A stretch of DNA of 48,192 nucleotides from Gammaproteobacteria bacterium (GTDB lineage: Bacteria; Pseudomonadota; Gammaproteobacteria; Steroidobacterales; GCA-2729495). Below, piece after piece: positions 18,389 to 26,688 of the stretch; within the stretch, counting starts at the first letter, position 1, and every line of letters starts with the position of its first letter. The DNA lies in assembly GCA_024229935.1 (NCBI GenBank), contig JAAERX010000127.1, forward strand, positions 1-48,192. The letters are read 5' to 3'. The notes under the pieces were generated by a model. That model saw only the letters and a program-made list of their open reading frames with translations, made no database searches and was not told the origin of the DNA. The position numbers were made by a program, and so were the translations under genes.

Positions 18389-19473
18389 ATATATTAATTC
18401 TGGCTGGTTCCAGGGGTTCTATCAATCAGCTAAGACCTGAATATGAATCATTTATTGGCCTAGCCAGACATGGGCATAATATCACTGTCATTATTAAGCC
18501 TGATTCTGCTTATGTGCCGCGTCTCAGGGAAGCAGGCATACGGATGCTTGATTGTTACCCGGAAAGAAAGATTTGCCTTGGGTCTATTAGGGCTATTCGC
18601 AAAGAGTTACAGTCAGTCCATTACGACATTATCTATGCAACCACTTCCAAAACCATACCAAATGCAGCATTTGCTGCCATAGGATTCCCCGCCAAGGTAG
18701 TTGCATATCGTGGGACTACCGGCGGCCTGTACCGCCACGACCCAACTGCATATCTGACCATCCTCCATCCACGTGTTAATGGCGTAATTTGTGTTTCAGA
18801 CGCAGTTCACAATGAAGTCATAAAAAAAGTCTGGAAGAACAAAGAGCAGGTTGTAACTATTTATAAAGGTCATAATCTTCATTGGTATGACGCTCAGCCT
18901 GCCGATCTTTCAGAATTTGGAATTAAAAAAACCGATTTTGTTCTTATTTGTGCAGTAAATGTACGTCCCAGCAAAGGCATTGATATCATGCTGGAAGCAG
19001 CCAATAAACTGGCACATCTGGATAATCTTCACCTGATCCTTGCCGGCAAAGGTATGGATGGTGAACCCTATTCCAGCATGGTTGCCACTAACGCAATGCA
19101 TGAACGAATACATGTGACCGGCTTCAGAAATGATGCCCCAGAATTAATTGCTGCCAGCGACATCCTGGTACAACCCTCACGCAGCGGAGAAGGCCTCCCC
19201 AGAGCAGTGATGGAATCTATGGGTTATGGAACGCCGGTGGTCATCACCGATACCGGGGGCGGCAAGGAAGTGGTGCAAGATGGAAAATCTGGTTTTGTAG
19301 TTCCGGTTGAAGACCCTGATGCCATAGCACAACGTATAGAGCAGCTGTATAACGACCCTGATTTACTAGAAAGCCTTTCAATAAACAGCCGCAGGCGACT
19401 TGCAGAGGACTTTTCCTCTGATAGAACCGTCGAAAAGCTTATTAATTATTTTCAAAAACTTGCTGTCACCTGA
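18385..19473 (+). CDS. Family 4 glycosyltransferase
   Basis: 362 residues with the GT-B fold. The N-terminal half begins MNILILAGSRGSINQLRPEYES. The C-terminal half carries NVRPSKGIDIMLEA (about 192-205), LILAGKG, HVTGFRNDAPELIAASDILVQPSRSGEGLPRAVMESM (about 233-270) and the E-X7-E type region ending in GYGTPVVITDTGGGKE. The specific sugar and acceptor are not identifiable. It overlaps the preceding GT2 gene (ATGA) and is the end of the unit; about 400 bases without a clear gene follow. Confidence 0.9.
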   Translation: MNILILAGSRGSINQLRPEYESFIGLARHGHNITVIIKPDSAYVPRLREAGIRMLDCYPERKICLGSIRAIRKELQSVHYDIIYATTSKTIPNAAFAAIGFPAKVVAYRGTTGGLYRHDPTAYLTILHPRVNGVICVSDAVHNEVIKKVWKNKEQVVTIYKGHNLHWYDAQPADLSEFGIKKTDFVLICAVNVRPSKGIDIMLEAANKLAHLDNLHLILAGKGMDGEPYSSMVATNAMHERIHVTGFRNDAPELIAASDILVQPSRSGEGLPRAVMESMGYGTPVVITDTGGGKEVVQDGKSGFVVPVEDPDAIAQRIEQLYNDPDLLESLSINSRRRLAEDFSSDRTVEKLINYFQKLAVT

Positions 19474-19541
19474 CCCAAAATATTCATACAGACTGAGTAT
19501 CTAAACAACAATTAGTTAAAAAAATAAACGCATTGTACTTG

Positions 19542-19703
19542 TCAGCCAACGGCATAGAGTTTTTCCTGTTGACTGAAAACCTCATCCAACCACTTTGACA
19601 GGTAACCCATCGCAGCCAGCCCACAGAAACTCAGGATGGATAAGCTACCTTTTACGTGAATTTGGCAAAGCACCTGCCCGCTTATCCCTTGAAGAAAGAG
19701 CAT
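19542..19703 (-). pseudogene. Possible small or relic reading frame
   Basis: A 53-codon minus-strand frame (ATG at 19703) ends in MGYLSKWLDEVFSQQEKLYAVG. The tail looks protein-like, but I do not recognise the family and there is no clear ribosome-binding site. It could be the degraded 3' end of a lost gene or chance. Confidence 0.2.
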
Positions 19704-19860
19704 AGGTTACACAGCATCCACAAGTAAGATAAAAACAACCTCAACACAGTATGACAGTAAGGATGAAGAATATTTTAGATGTAAACGACCTGAGACAGCA
19801 CTTTATATGATAATCCCCCACGTCGATGCATTCTTAACCCACACAAAAAATTGATGATAC

Positions 19861-19875
19861 TGGTGTCAGACACCA
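19861..19875. repeat. Short perfect palindrome TGGTGTC-A-GACACCA
   Basis: A 7-base inverted repeat with a single central base, just downstream of the PQQ dehydrogenase stop at 19880. It has no T-run on either side, so it is not an obvious intrinsic terminator. It could be a protein-binding site or a copy of a dispersed element. Confidence 0.5.
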
Positions 19876-19879
19876 AATA

Positions 19880-21877
19880 TTAGTCCGGCAATGCAAACCC
19901 CATAATGAAGTCACCCTTCGGCAAGGGTGACCACGCATGCCCACCCGCTGAAACAACCACATATTGTTTGCCATCCCTCTTATAAGTCATAGGCGTAGCA
20001 TTCGCAGAATACGGTATATCTATCTCCCATAACTTCTTACCCGTCTCAACATCAAATGCACGGAAACGCTCATCATAGGAAGCCCCTATAAAGGCAACAC
20101 CACCGCCTGTAACGATCGCACCACCGGCAGCAGGTGTACCAAACTCCAGTGGTAATGGCATTGCACCACCTGGTGCCAGCTTATCAATAACACCTAAAGG
20201 CCTGCTCCAGAGAATCTCACCTTTCTCCAGATCTACTCCCACCAGCATACTCCAGGGCGGCTTGGAACAGGGTGTCATCATCATGGACATCAGCGGTCCT
20301 TGTTGCAGACCATTCTCTGCACCCTGAATAAAATCAGCCGGCCCCATTGCCATACCCGCCATCGGATGATCCGTTTCTTCCACCTGATCATTGGGTGGTA
20401 ACTTCACAAAGAAAGGTAGCTGACCCACGGGAGTAACAAGTAAATTCCTATCAGGATCAAACGCTCCTCCGCCCCAGTTTGCCCCACCACCAATCATGGG
20501 GTACATCACCGTACCCTGCTCTGTTGGGGGGATGTAGTAACCATCGTAGTCACCATCACCATCTCCATAGCGCATTGACTCAATCTTCTTTTTACAGTCA
20601 TTACGGTCTATGGCAGTAAAGCCCCAGGCATCTTCAGGCGCAATCCCAACTCGCATTAATGGGGGCGGCCTCACAGGGAATGGCTGAGTTGGCGATAACT
20701 GATCCCCATTGAGCCCATCAGTTGGCACCGGGCGTTCTATAACTTCATGAAAAGGCTCTCCGGTATCCCTGTGTAAAACAAATACAACACCGGTTTTTGT
20801 AAGCACGACTACAACCGGAATCTTTTCACCATCTCTTGTGATATCCACCAACAGAGGATGTGTTGGCACATCCCAGTCCCACACATCATGATGCACAACC
20901 TGAAAATGCCAGGCCAGCTCACCTGTGGACGCCTTGATTGCTACAACTGAATTTGCATAGCGATTATCACCTGGCCTTAATTTGCCATAGAAATTGGGTG
21001 ATGGACTGGCAGTGGGTGCAAACAATAAATCACGCTCACTGTCCCAGGACATCGTTGTCCATACATTGGCACCACCAACCGAGTAATCAACGGCACCCTC
21101 ACCCTCACGAATCAGGGTATCAAAAGTCCACAGATGCTCACCAGTGCGCACATCAAAACCACGCACTGAACCATTCATAGAGCTCACATCTTTAAACTTA
21201 TTGGCAGTACCACCAATAACAATCACATCATTAACAATCGCGACCGGTGACATCAGTTGCATGCCGGCAAGCTGATTTGCCGGCTTAACTTCCATAATAA
21301 TGGGGGTAACATCAAACTGACCGTTATCACCAAAGTCAGGGCATAACTTTCCGGTAGGTGCATCCAGTGCAATAAGACGCCTGTCATTAGTCGCAAGAAT
21401 AATCCGGTGCGCACATAATGCATCCGTTTCTGCATTTGAATCTGACCACTGTGATACACCACGACAGTTAAAACGTCCTGCTGTACGATTAGCGGTATTA
21501 ATTTCCGGATCAAAAACCCAGCGTTCTTCTCCGGTAGCAGGATTCAGGGCAATTACGCGATTAAAAGGGGTGCAAGTCACCAAGTGCCCACCAGCATCAG
21601 GCGGCAGCAAAATGGGTGTAGCCTGATAACCACTAAGCGCTATAAGCTCAGGATGTCGTTCCTGCGCCCCCGTACGATAACTCCAAGCAACTTCAAGCTC
21701 TTTTACGTTAGCACGGTTAATCTCTGCCAGCGGTGAATAGCGTCCTCCACCCTCCTGTCCGCCGTATTGTGGCCAGCCATGCTCATCTGCAAGCACCTGG
21801 CCTGCAAAGCTCAGCAAAAAAAAGTTTAGAAAAGTGGCACATATTAATGATGTCTTTTGCATAGCCTTGGAATCCAT
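19880..21877 (-). CDS. Secreted PQQ-dependent (quinoprotein) dehydrogenase, glucose-dehydrogenase type
   Basis: About 665 residues from ATG 21877 (GTG 21892 is also possible); GGGG lies about 9 bases before this ATG. An N-terminal hydrophobic stretch ending VLA-DE is a probable signal peptide, so the enzyme acts in the periplasm. An eight-bladed propeller follows, with WPQYGGQEGGGRYSPL near the start and repeated WSYRTG/GERWVF/GELAWHFQ blades. The VHHDVWDWDVP motif is typical of the membrane-glucose-dehydrogenase branch. The N-terminal transmembrane domain of mGDH is absent, as is a C-terminal haem domain, so electrons must go to a separate carrier. The substrate (alcohol, sugar or other) is not readable. 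The gene is monocistronic. Confidence 0.9.
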   Translation of the reverse strand: MDSKAMQKTSLICATFLNFFLLSFAGQVLADEHGWPQYGGQEGGGRYSPLAEINRANVKELEVAWSYRTGAQERHPELIALSGYQATPILLPPDAGGHLVTCTPFNRVIALNPATGEERWVFDPEINTANRTAGRFNCRGVSQWSDSNAETDALCAHRIILATNDRRLIALDAPTGKLCPDFGDNGQFDVTPIIMEVKPANQLAGMQLMSPVAIVNDVIVIGGTANKFKDVSSMNGSVRGFDVRTGEHLWTFDTLIREGEGAVDYSVGGANVWTTMSWDSERDLLFAPTASPSPNFYGKLRPGDNRYANSVVAIKASTGELAWHFQVVHHDVWDWDVPTHPLLVDITRDGEKIPVVVVLTKTGVVFVLHRDTGEPFHEVIERPVPTDGLNGDQLSPTQPFPVRPPPLMRVGIAPEDAWGFTAIDRNDCKKKIESMRYGDGDGDYDGYYIPPTEQGTVMYPMIGGGANWGGGAFDPDRNLLVTPVGQLPFFVKLPPNDQVEETDHPMAGMAMGPADFIQGAENGLQQGPLMSMMMTPCSKPPWSMLVGVDLEKGEILWSRPLGVIDKLAPGGAMPLPLEFGTPAAGGAIVTGGGVAFIGASYDERFRAFDVETGKKLWEIDIPYSANATPMTYKRDGKQYVVVSAGGHAWSPLPKGDFIMGFALPD

Positions 21878-22085
21878 ATTTGCAAGCCCCACATTTCCTA
21901 ATAAATGCAGACGCGGTAAATCCTGGTATAGCTTAAATTATAGCCTCTGAATGCCATACCAATTCCTGCTAAACACGGCTTACCACTTAGCGGACAGCCA
22001 ATACCAGATCAAGGCACAACGTTACCCTGCTCTACTCTTCCTGCTAGAGTGCTTAAAACTTGATAGAGCCATTAGGAACCTACAT

Positions 22086-22895
22086 ATGGGCACCGTTGTT
22101 ATCACAGGCAGCACCAAGGGTATCGGCCGTGGCCTGGCCGAAGAATTTATTAAACGTGGGCATAATGCTGTTATTTCCAGCCGTAATCCGGCGGATGTGG
22201 AAAAAGTGTCCCGGGCATTAGCCGCAATCGGCCCTGGAAAATGCTCTGGCATAACCTGTGATATTACAGACAAAAGCCAGCTGCAAACTCTCTGGGCCCA
22301 TGCAGTCAATGAATTCGGCCAGGTTGATTTCTGGGTTAACAACGCCGGGATGGCTTCCTCACGCCATGCCATACATGAACTTCCTGAAGACATTACACGC
22401 ACTCTGATTAACGGCAACATGCTCGGCACCACATTTGGCTCACAGGTTGCCATGACAGGCTTCAGGGAACAGGGGCATGGCGCACTGTACAACATACTGG
22501 GCGGCAGCTTTGATGGCAAACGTCTGGTACCCAATATGGGTGTCTATAGCTCAACAAAAGCCGGCATTCATCTCCTTACCCGATACCTAGTTGAGGAAAA
22601 CAAAAATCAGACTATTGTTATTGGCATGATCAGCCCCGGTATGCTGATTACTGAAAATTGGTTTGATGAGCAAAAAAAACTCAGTGACCGTGAATGGCAG
22701 AAAATTAAACCCCTTCTGAATGTGCTGTGTGATTACGTTGAAACCGTCACCCCCTGGCTGACCGATGAGATTATCGCCAATACCGAGAGTGGTAAACGTA
22801 TAGCCTGGATGAGTACCGGTAAAATGATGAAGCGCTTCTTTGCTGCCAAAGTGCTGGGACGCAAAAGGGATCTGTTCAGCCGTTTTGGCCTTTGA
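22086..22895 (+). CDS. Short-chain dehydrogenase/reductase (SDR)
   Basis: 270 residues. The NAD(P)-binding motif is TGSTKGIGRGLAEE (about 7-20), the NNAG motif is WVNNAGMASS (about 84-93), and catalytic YSSTK lies near 153-157. SSRNP after the second strand favours NADP(H). The frame is open from ATG 21951, but the SDR fold starts at ATG 22086, which has AGGA about 9 bases upstream, so 22086 is preferred. The long C-terminal segment (LSDREWQKIKPLL...) is less typical. The substrate is unknown. It is divergent from the PQQ dehydrogenase gene. Confidence 0.87.
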   Translation: MGTVVITGSTKGIGRGLAEEFIKRGHNAVISSRNPADVEKVSRALAAIGPGKCSGITCDITDKSQLQTLWAHAVNEFGQVDFWVNNAGMASSRHAIHELPEDITRTLINGNMLGTTFGSQVAMTGFREQGHGALYNILGGSFDGKRLVPNMGVYSSTKAGIHLLTRYLVEENKNQTIVIGMISPGMLITENWFDEQKKLSDREWQKIKPLLNVLCDYVETVTPWLTDEIIANTESGKRIAWMSTGKMMKRFFAAKVLGRKRDLFSRFGL

Positions 22896-23084
22896 TTTAA
22901 CCCTGCTTTTTAACCCCCTGCGAGCCTCACAATCCAGATATACTCAACAAGCATAAGTGCAGAAAAATATATTATTTTTCCCTTTTGCCTCAGGCGGTTA
23001 TCTTAGCCTGCCAGCAGCCCTTTGGTAGCAGCTGATTTTTTTATTTATATATTTTTCAAAAACTTACAAAGAAGTGTGCAAATT

Positions 23085-23360
23085 GTGTCGCAAATGATCA
23101 TCGCCAATACGCTGGCTGACGGATTCGTGGTATTTCTCACGGAAGCTCATAGCTGGACAAATGATATTACCAAAGGGGCAGTAGCAGAAACTGATGAACA
23201 GGCCGAAAGTCTGCTCACTGCAGCCAAACAGGCGGAGCAAACTAACGTAGTTATTGACCCCTATCTGATACCCATCAACATTGAAGATGGCCTGCGCAAA
23301 CCAACCGAATACCGTGAATACATCCGGGCAACCGGACCAACTGTTCCTATTCCGTCTTAA
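23085..23360 (+). CDS. DUF2849-family small protein next to sulfite reductase
   Basis: About 91 residues: MIIANTLADGFVVFL, a Trp-containing turn, an Ala-rich helix, then NVVIDPYLIPINIEDG and LRKPTEYREYIRATGP. This matches the layout of DUF2849 proteins, which are commonly encoded just upstream of cysI-type reductases and have no well-defined biochemical role. GTG 23085 (after AAAGAAG) or ATG 23094 is the likely start. The open frame extends upstream to 23022, but that part is hydrophobic and not family-like. It lies 41 bases before the reductase gene. Confidence 0.78.
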   Translation: MSQMIIANTLADGFVVFLTEAHSWTNDITKGAVAETDEQAESLLTAAKQAEQTNVVIDPYLIPINIEDGLRKPTEYREYIRATGPTVPIPS

Positions 23361-23401
23361 GGCACCCACCTTAAATGCACATACAACGGATTTAATATTT
23401 T

Positions 23402-25057
23402 ATGTATCGCTATGATGAATTTGATGCCCGACTCGTAACTGAACGTGTGGAACAGTTCCGCCGTCAGGCTCAACGTCGCCTGAGTGGTGAGCTGACTGAA
23501 GACCAGTTTAAACCGTTACGGCTAATGAATGGTCTTTATCTGCAGTTACATGCGTACATGATGCGCATTAACATTCCCTATGGCGCTTTGTCCTCAAAAC
23601 AAATGCGGCAACTTGCACACATTGCCCGCACCTACGACAAAGGGTATGGCCATTTCACAACACGTCAGAATATCCAGTACAACTGGATACAACTAAAAAA
23701 TGTACCGGATGCACTGGCCGATTTGGCTGCTGTTGAGATGCATGGCATTCAGTCAAGCGGTAACTGCATCCGCAATACAACATCAGATCAGTATGCCGGC
23801 GTAGCCAGAGATGAACTTGAAGACCCACGGGTCTACTGCGAAATTATCCGTCAGTGGTCAACATTACATCCTGAGTTTTCATTCCTGCCACGCAAATTCA
23901 AAATTGCTGTAACCGGGTCACCCAATGACCGAGCGGCGGTAAAACTGCATGATATTGGCCTGCGTATGCACCAAAATGAACAGGGTAAGACAGGCTTTGA
24001 AGTCATTGTAGGCGGCGGCCAGGGGCGCACACCCTTTGTTGGCAAAACCATCAGAGACTGGCTGGCACCAGAACACCTGTTGTCATATCTGGAAGCCATA
24101 CTACGCGTCTACAACCTGGATGGGCGTCGTGACAACAAGTACAAAGCACGCATTAAGATTCTTGTACACCAGATAGGCACTGATGAATTCCGACGCCTTG
24201 TCGATACAGAGTGGCAACAGATTAAAGATGGCGCTCTGAATCTGCCACAGTCAGAGATTGACCGCATCAACGCATACTTTACGCCCCCTGCCTATGCACA
24301 GATTGATGATGAAACAGAGTCATTAAATGAACAGCGCACCCAAAACCCTGCTTTTGATGCCTGGGTGCAGGCCAATCTAGCAGAGCACAAGGTATCAGGC
24401 TACTCCATCGTTAATATCTCACTAAAGAGCCCAAAGCTCCCACCAGGAGATGTAACTGCCGTGCAGATGGATGCACTTGCAGACCTTGCAGATGAATACA
24501 GTTTTAGTGAGCTACGCGTAAATCACCGACAAAACCTAGTGCTTGCTGACGTCCCACAAAAAGACCTGCTGTCACTATGGACAAAACTCATTGAACTGGA
24601 TCTTGCAACACCAAATATTGGCCTTATCTCTGACATCATTGCCTGCCCAGGACTTGATTACTGTGCACTTGCAAATGCACGTTCTATTCCCCTTGCACAA
24701 GAAATCCATCAACGCTTTCAGGACATAGATAAAGTTCATGATATTGGTGAGTTAACCATAAATATTTCAGGGTGCATGAATGCCTGTGGGCATCATCACG
24801 TTGGCCACATAGGCATACTTGGTGTAGATAAACGTGGTAAAGAGTTCTACCAGTTCACTCTGGGTGGTTCATCTGATCAAAATGCATCATTGGGTGATCG
24901 TACAGGTAAGGGATTCCCTGCAGATGAAGCAGTCAATGCTGTTGAAAAAATTCTGAATACCTACATCATGGTGCGAAACGATGGTGAACGCTTCCTAGAA
25001 ACTTATCGCCGGGTAGGAATGAAACCATTCAAGGAGGCTCTATATGGTTCTGCTTAA
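23402..25057 (+). CDS. cysI: Nitrite/sulfite reductase haemoprotein subunit (assimilatory, CysI-like)
   Basis: 551 residues. The ferredoxin-like half-domains and the sirohaem/4Fe-4S ligands are visible: CPGLDYC (Cys415 and 421) and GCMNACGHHH (Cys458 and 462). It reduces sulfite to sulfide in the cytoplasm using an external electron donor. Companion genes (DUF2849 upstream, DUF934 downstream) match the arrangement of assimilatory sulfite reductases in many proteobacteria lacking the classical CysJ flavoprotein. A nitrite substrate cannot be excluded from sequence alone. It overlaps the next gene by 14 bases. Confidence 0.92.
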   Translation: MYRYDEFDARLVTERVEQFRRQAQRRLSGELTEDQFKPLRLMNGLYLQLHAYMMRINIPYGALSSKQMRQLAHIARTYDKGYGHFTTRQNIQYNWIQLKNVPDALADLAAVEMHGIQSSGNCIRNTTSDQYAGVARDELEDPRVYCEIIRQWSTLHPEFSFLPRKFKIAVTGSPNDRAAVKLHDIGLRMHQNEQGKTGFEVIVGGGQGRTPFVGKTIRDWLAPEHLLSYLEAILRVYNLDGRRDNKYKARIKILVHQIGTDEFRRLVDTEWQQIKDGALNLPQSEIDRINAYFTPPAYAQIDDETESLNEQRTQNPAFDAWVQANLAEHKVSGYSIVNISLKSPKLPPGDVTAVQMDALADLADEYSFSELRVNHRQNLVLADVPQKDLLSLWTKLIELDLATPNIGLISDIIACPGLDYCALANARSIPLAQEIHQRFQDIDKVHDIGELTINISGCMNACGHHHVGHIGILGVDKRGKEFYQFTLGGSSDQNASLGDRTGKGFPADEAVNAVEKILNTYIMVRNDGERFLETYRRVGMKPFKEALYGSA

Positions 25058-25535
25058 AAACGGCACTGTAGAAACTGACCTGTATACAGATGTCAGTAGC
25101 GCAGATAAGCTCCCGGAAAAAGGCGCCATTCTTGTTAGCCTTACTCAATGGCAGGATCAAGGTGATGCGCTGACAAAAAGATTAGATGCGCTTGGTATTG
25201 TGCTGCAGAGTGATGAAAAGCCTGAGCACATAGCAAATGACCTGGCTCACTTCGATGTTATTGCTCTTGAGTTCCCCACCTTCAATGATGGTCGTGCCTA
25301 TTCCTATGCCCGATTATTACGGGAGCGTTATAACTACCAGGGCGAACTCCGAGCCGTAGGTGATGTATTACTGGAACAACTGCATTTCATGCATCGTGTT
25401 GGCTTCAACTCATTTAACATACAAAGCAAAAATGCAATAAAAGACTGGGAGGTAGCGGCAGCTGACATCAGCATCTGGTACCAACCCTCCAGTGATAACC
25501 GTACTCCAGTTATCAAGTTACGCCACGATAACTAA
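25044..25535 (+). CDS. DUF934-family protein associated with sulfite reductase
   Basis: 163 residues. Typical segments are GAILVSLTQWQ, FDVIALEFPTFNDGRAYSYARLLRERYNYQGELRAVGDVL and the closing FNSFNIQ. DUF934 proteins are found beside cysI/cysH in proteobacteria and are presumed to help sulfite reduction; the mechanism is unestablished. A near-perfect AAGGAGG lies about 8 bases before the ATG, and the start lies inside the end of the reductase gene, indicating coupled translation. Confidence 0.9.
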   Translation: MVLLKNGTVETDLYTDVSSADKLPEKGAILVSLTQWQDQGDALTKRLDALGIVLQSDEKPEHIANDLAHFDVIALEFPTFNDGRAYSYARLLRERYNYQGELRAVGDVLLEQLHFMHRVGFNSFNIQSKNAIKDWEVAAADISIWYQPSSDNRTPVIKLRHDN

Positions 25536-25566
25536 GGCTGCTTTTAGGGACAATACCAAACGTTTT

Positions 25567-25956
25567 TTAGTTGATATTTAAAGATGGACTACAATTAGCA
25601 CGCTGATATACATCACTACTCTGACTGATTGCAGTATCTCGATTTTTTCCGGCTGGTACCATTGGGTTTTCAACATACACCTGCAACATATTATTGAGTG
25701 TTACACAAAGCTGCTCTTTCGGCTCCCTGACCCGATCACCACATTCATGAGTGACATAGACCAAACGAGCACCTGCAAGCATCAGATTACCCCAGTCACG
25801 TGGGCTTAATGAAGTATCGCCCTGTGCTTTATCCATAAAACCAACTGCTTGCTGGCAATACTGAGCCTGCTGCCCAGTATCCTTATTTTGCTTATCACAG
25901 GCAAAGAGCACACAGCCGGATAAAATTAACAGTGATAGTTGCTTCAATTGCTCCAC
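25567..25956 (-). CDS. Small Cys-containing lipoprotein of unknown function
   Basis: 129 residues. The N-terminus is a lipoprotein signal (hydrophobic LSLLILSGCVLFAC, lipobox LFAC with Cys20). The mature part has four or five cysteines (QYCQQA, HECGD, QLCVTL, ANCSP), suggesting disulfides in the periplasm. I recognise no family. It is convergent with the DUF934 gene and 36 bases downstream of the VTC-domain gene, so it may be the last gene of the DUF4956-CotH-VTC unit. Confidence 0.7.
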   Translation of the reverse strand: MEQLKQLSLLILSGCVLFACDKQNKDTGQQAQYCQQAVGFMDKAQGDTSLSPRDWGNLMLAGARLVYVTHECGDRVREPKEQLCVTLNNMLQVYVENPMVPAGKNRDTAISQSSDVYQRANCSPSLNIN

Positions 25957-25992
25957 CCAACTTACCCTAACTCATGCAAGAGAGAATTCTGA

Positions 25993-26688
25993 TCAGGCAA
26001 AACTGATCGCACGAACTGCATTCATATATTTGGAATGCCGGCCTATACGCAGTGGCATATCCTGAAGTATACCTACTGCATCCTGCCTATCAGGTCGGGA
26101 AAACTTGAATTCTACAACCAGCGTATCCTGAGTAATGGCCTGATGTGTAAAATTAGGCCGGTTCCCGATACGCTGGTCAAAGACACGTTGATTAGTATCT
26201 ATAGTTACCCGTATAGACCCATCAGTAGTCGCAAAATACTGTCGCTCATACCGATTAAGCATAATTGGCAGAGGGTTCTGATGCAGCCATAACTGTGCAT
26301 CCATCGGTAGTTGTGCCCTGATTGCCACACGAATATCATGCCAGTTATAACCATTATGGTATGGTTTTTCATTTACCGGGTAGCGCAGCTTCCAGCCAAA
26401 ATAATTCCGCTTTTGTTTAATCTCAAGTGAGCCTAGATCAGGCTCCCGGCTTTCACCGTACCAGCGATACCTAACCTTAGATCGTTCACTCACACCTGCA
26501 ACATTTTCAGCGTAAGCCCGATAATCAAAAGTATCAAAATAAATGTTATTAACTTCACGATTTGGATAACTGCAGACAAAACCCGCAGGATGCATGTGAA
26601 TCCATCGCTCTAGTACAGCATGCTCAGTAGCATAGGCAGCAAACTTTACCTCATGCCGCTCATCAAGACCTCCATCAGCTTCAGGCAC
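25993..26688 (-). CDS. VTC-domain (polyphosphate polymerase-like) protein
   Basis: 231 residues. The N-terminal RHEVKFAAY, then VNNIYFDT, SKVRYRWYG, LEIKQKRNYFGWKLRYP and the late VVEFKFSRP line up with the basic tunnel strands of the VTC/CYTH superfamily. Those Lys/Arg/Glu residues bind triphosphate and metal. Bacterial members are predicted polyphosphate polymerases. The GTG start at 26688 overlaps the CotH stop (TAGTG), so the two are coupled. Co-occurrence with CotH-like and DUF4956 genes is a recurring arrangement in bacteria. Confidence 0.85.
   Translation of the reverse strand: MPEADGGLDERHEVKFAAYATEHAVLERWIHMHPAGFVCSYPNREVNNIYFDTFDYRAYAENVAGVSERSKVRYRWYGESREPDLGSLEIKQKRNYFGWKLRYPVNEKPYHNGYNWHDIRVAIRAQLPMDAQLWLHQNPLPIMLNRYERQYFATTDGSIRVTIDTNQRVFDQRIGNRPNFTHQAITQDTLVVEFKFSRPDRQDAVGILQDMPLRIGRHSKYMNAVRAISFA

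Larger units (their letters stand above)
19474..19879. other. Intergenic region without a confident gene
   Basis: About 400 bases between the GT4 gene and the 3' end of the PQQ dehydrogenase gene. It contains the weak 53-codon frame at 19542-19703 and the palindrome at 19861-19875. Otherwise I see nothing. Confidence 0.6.

Noticed and set aside
21951-22085. Upstream extension of the SDR gene to ATG 21951
   Set aside because: The SDR motif begins at ATG 22086 with a good ribosome-binding site; the extra part is not SDR-like.
22990-23060. CAGC/GCTG hairpin followed by a T-rich run upstream of DUF2849
   Set aside because: The stem is imperfect and short, so the terminator call was too weak to list.
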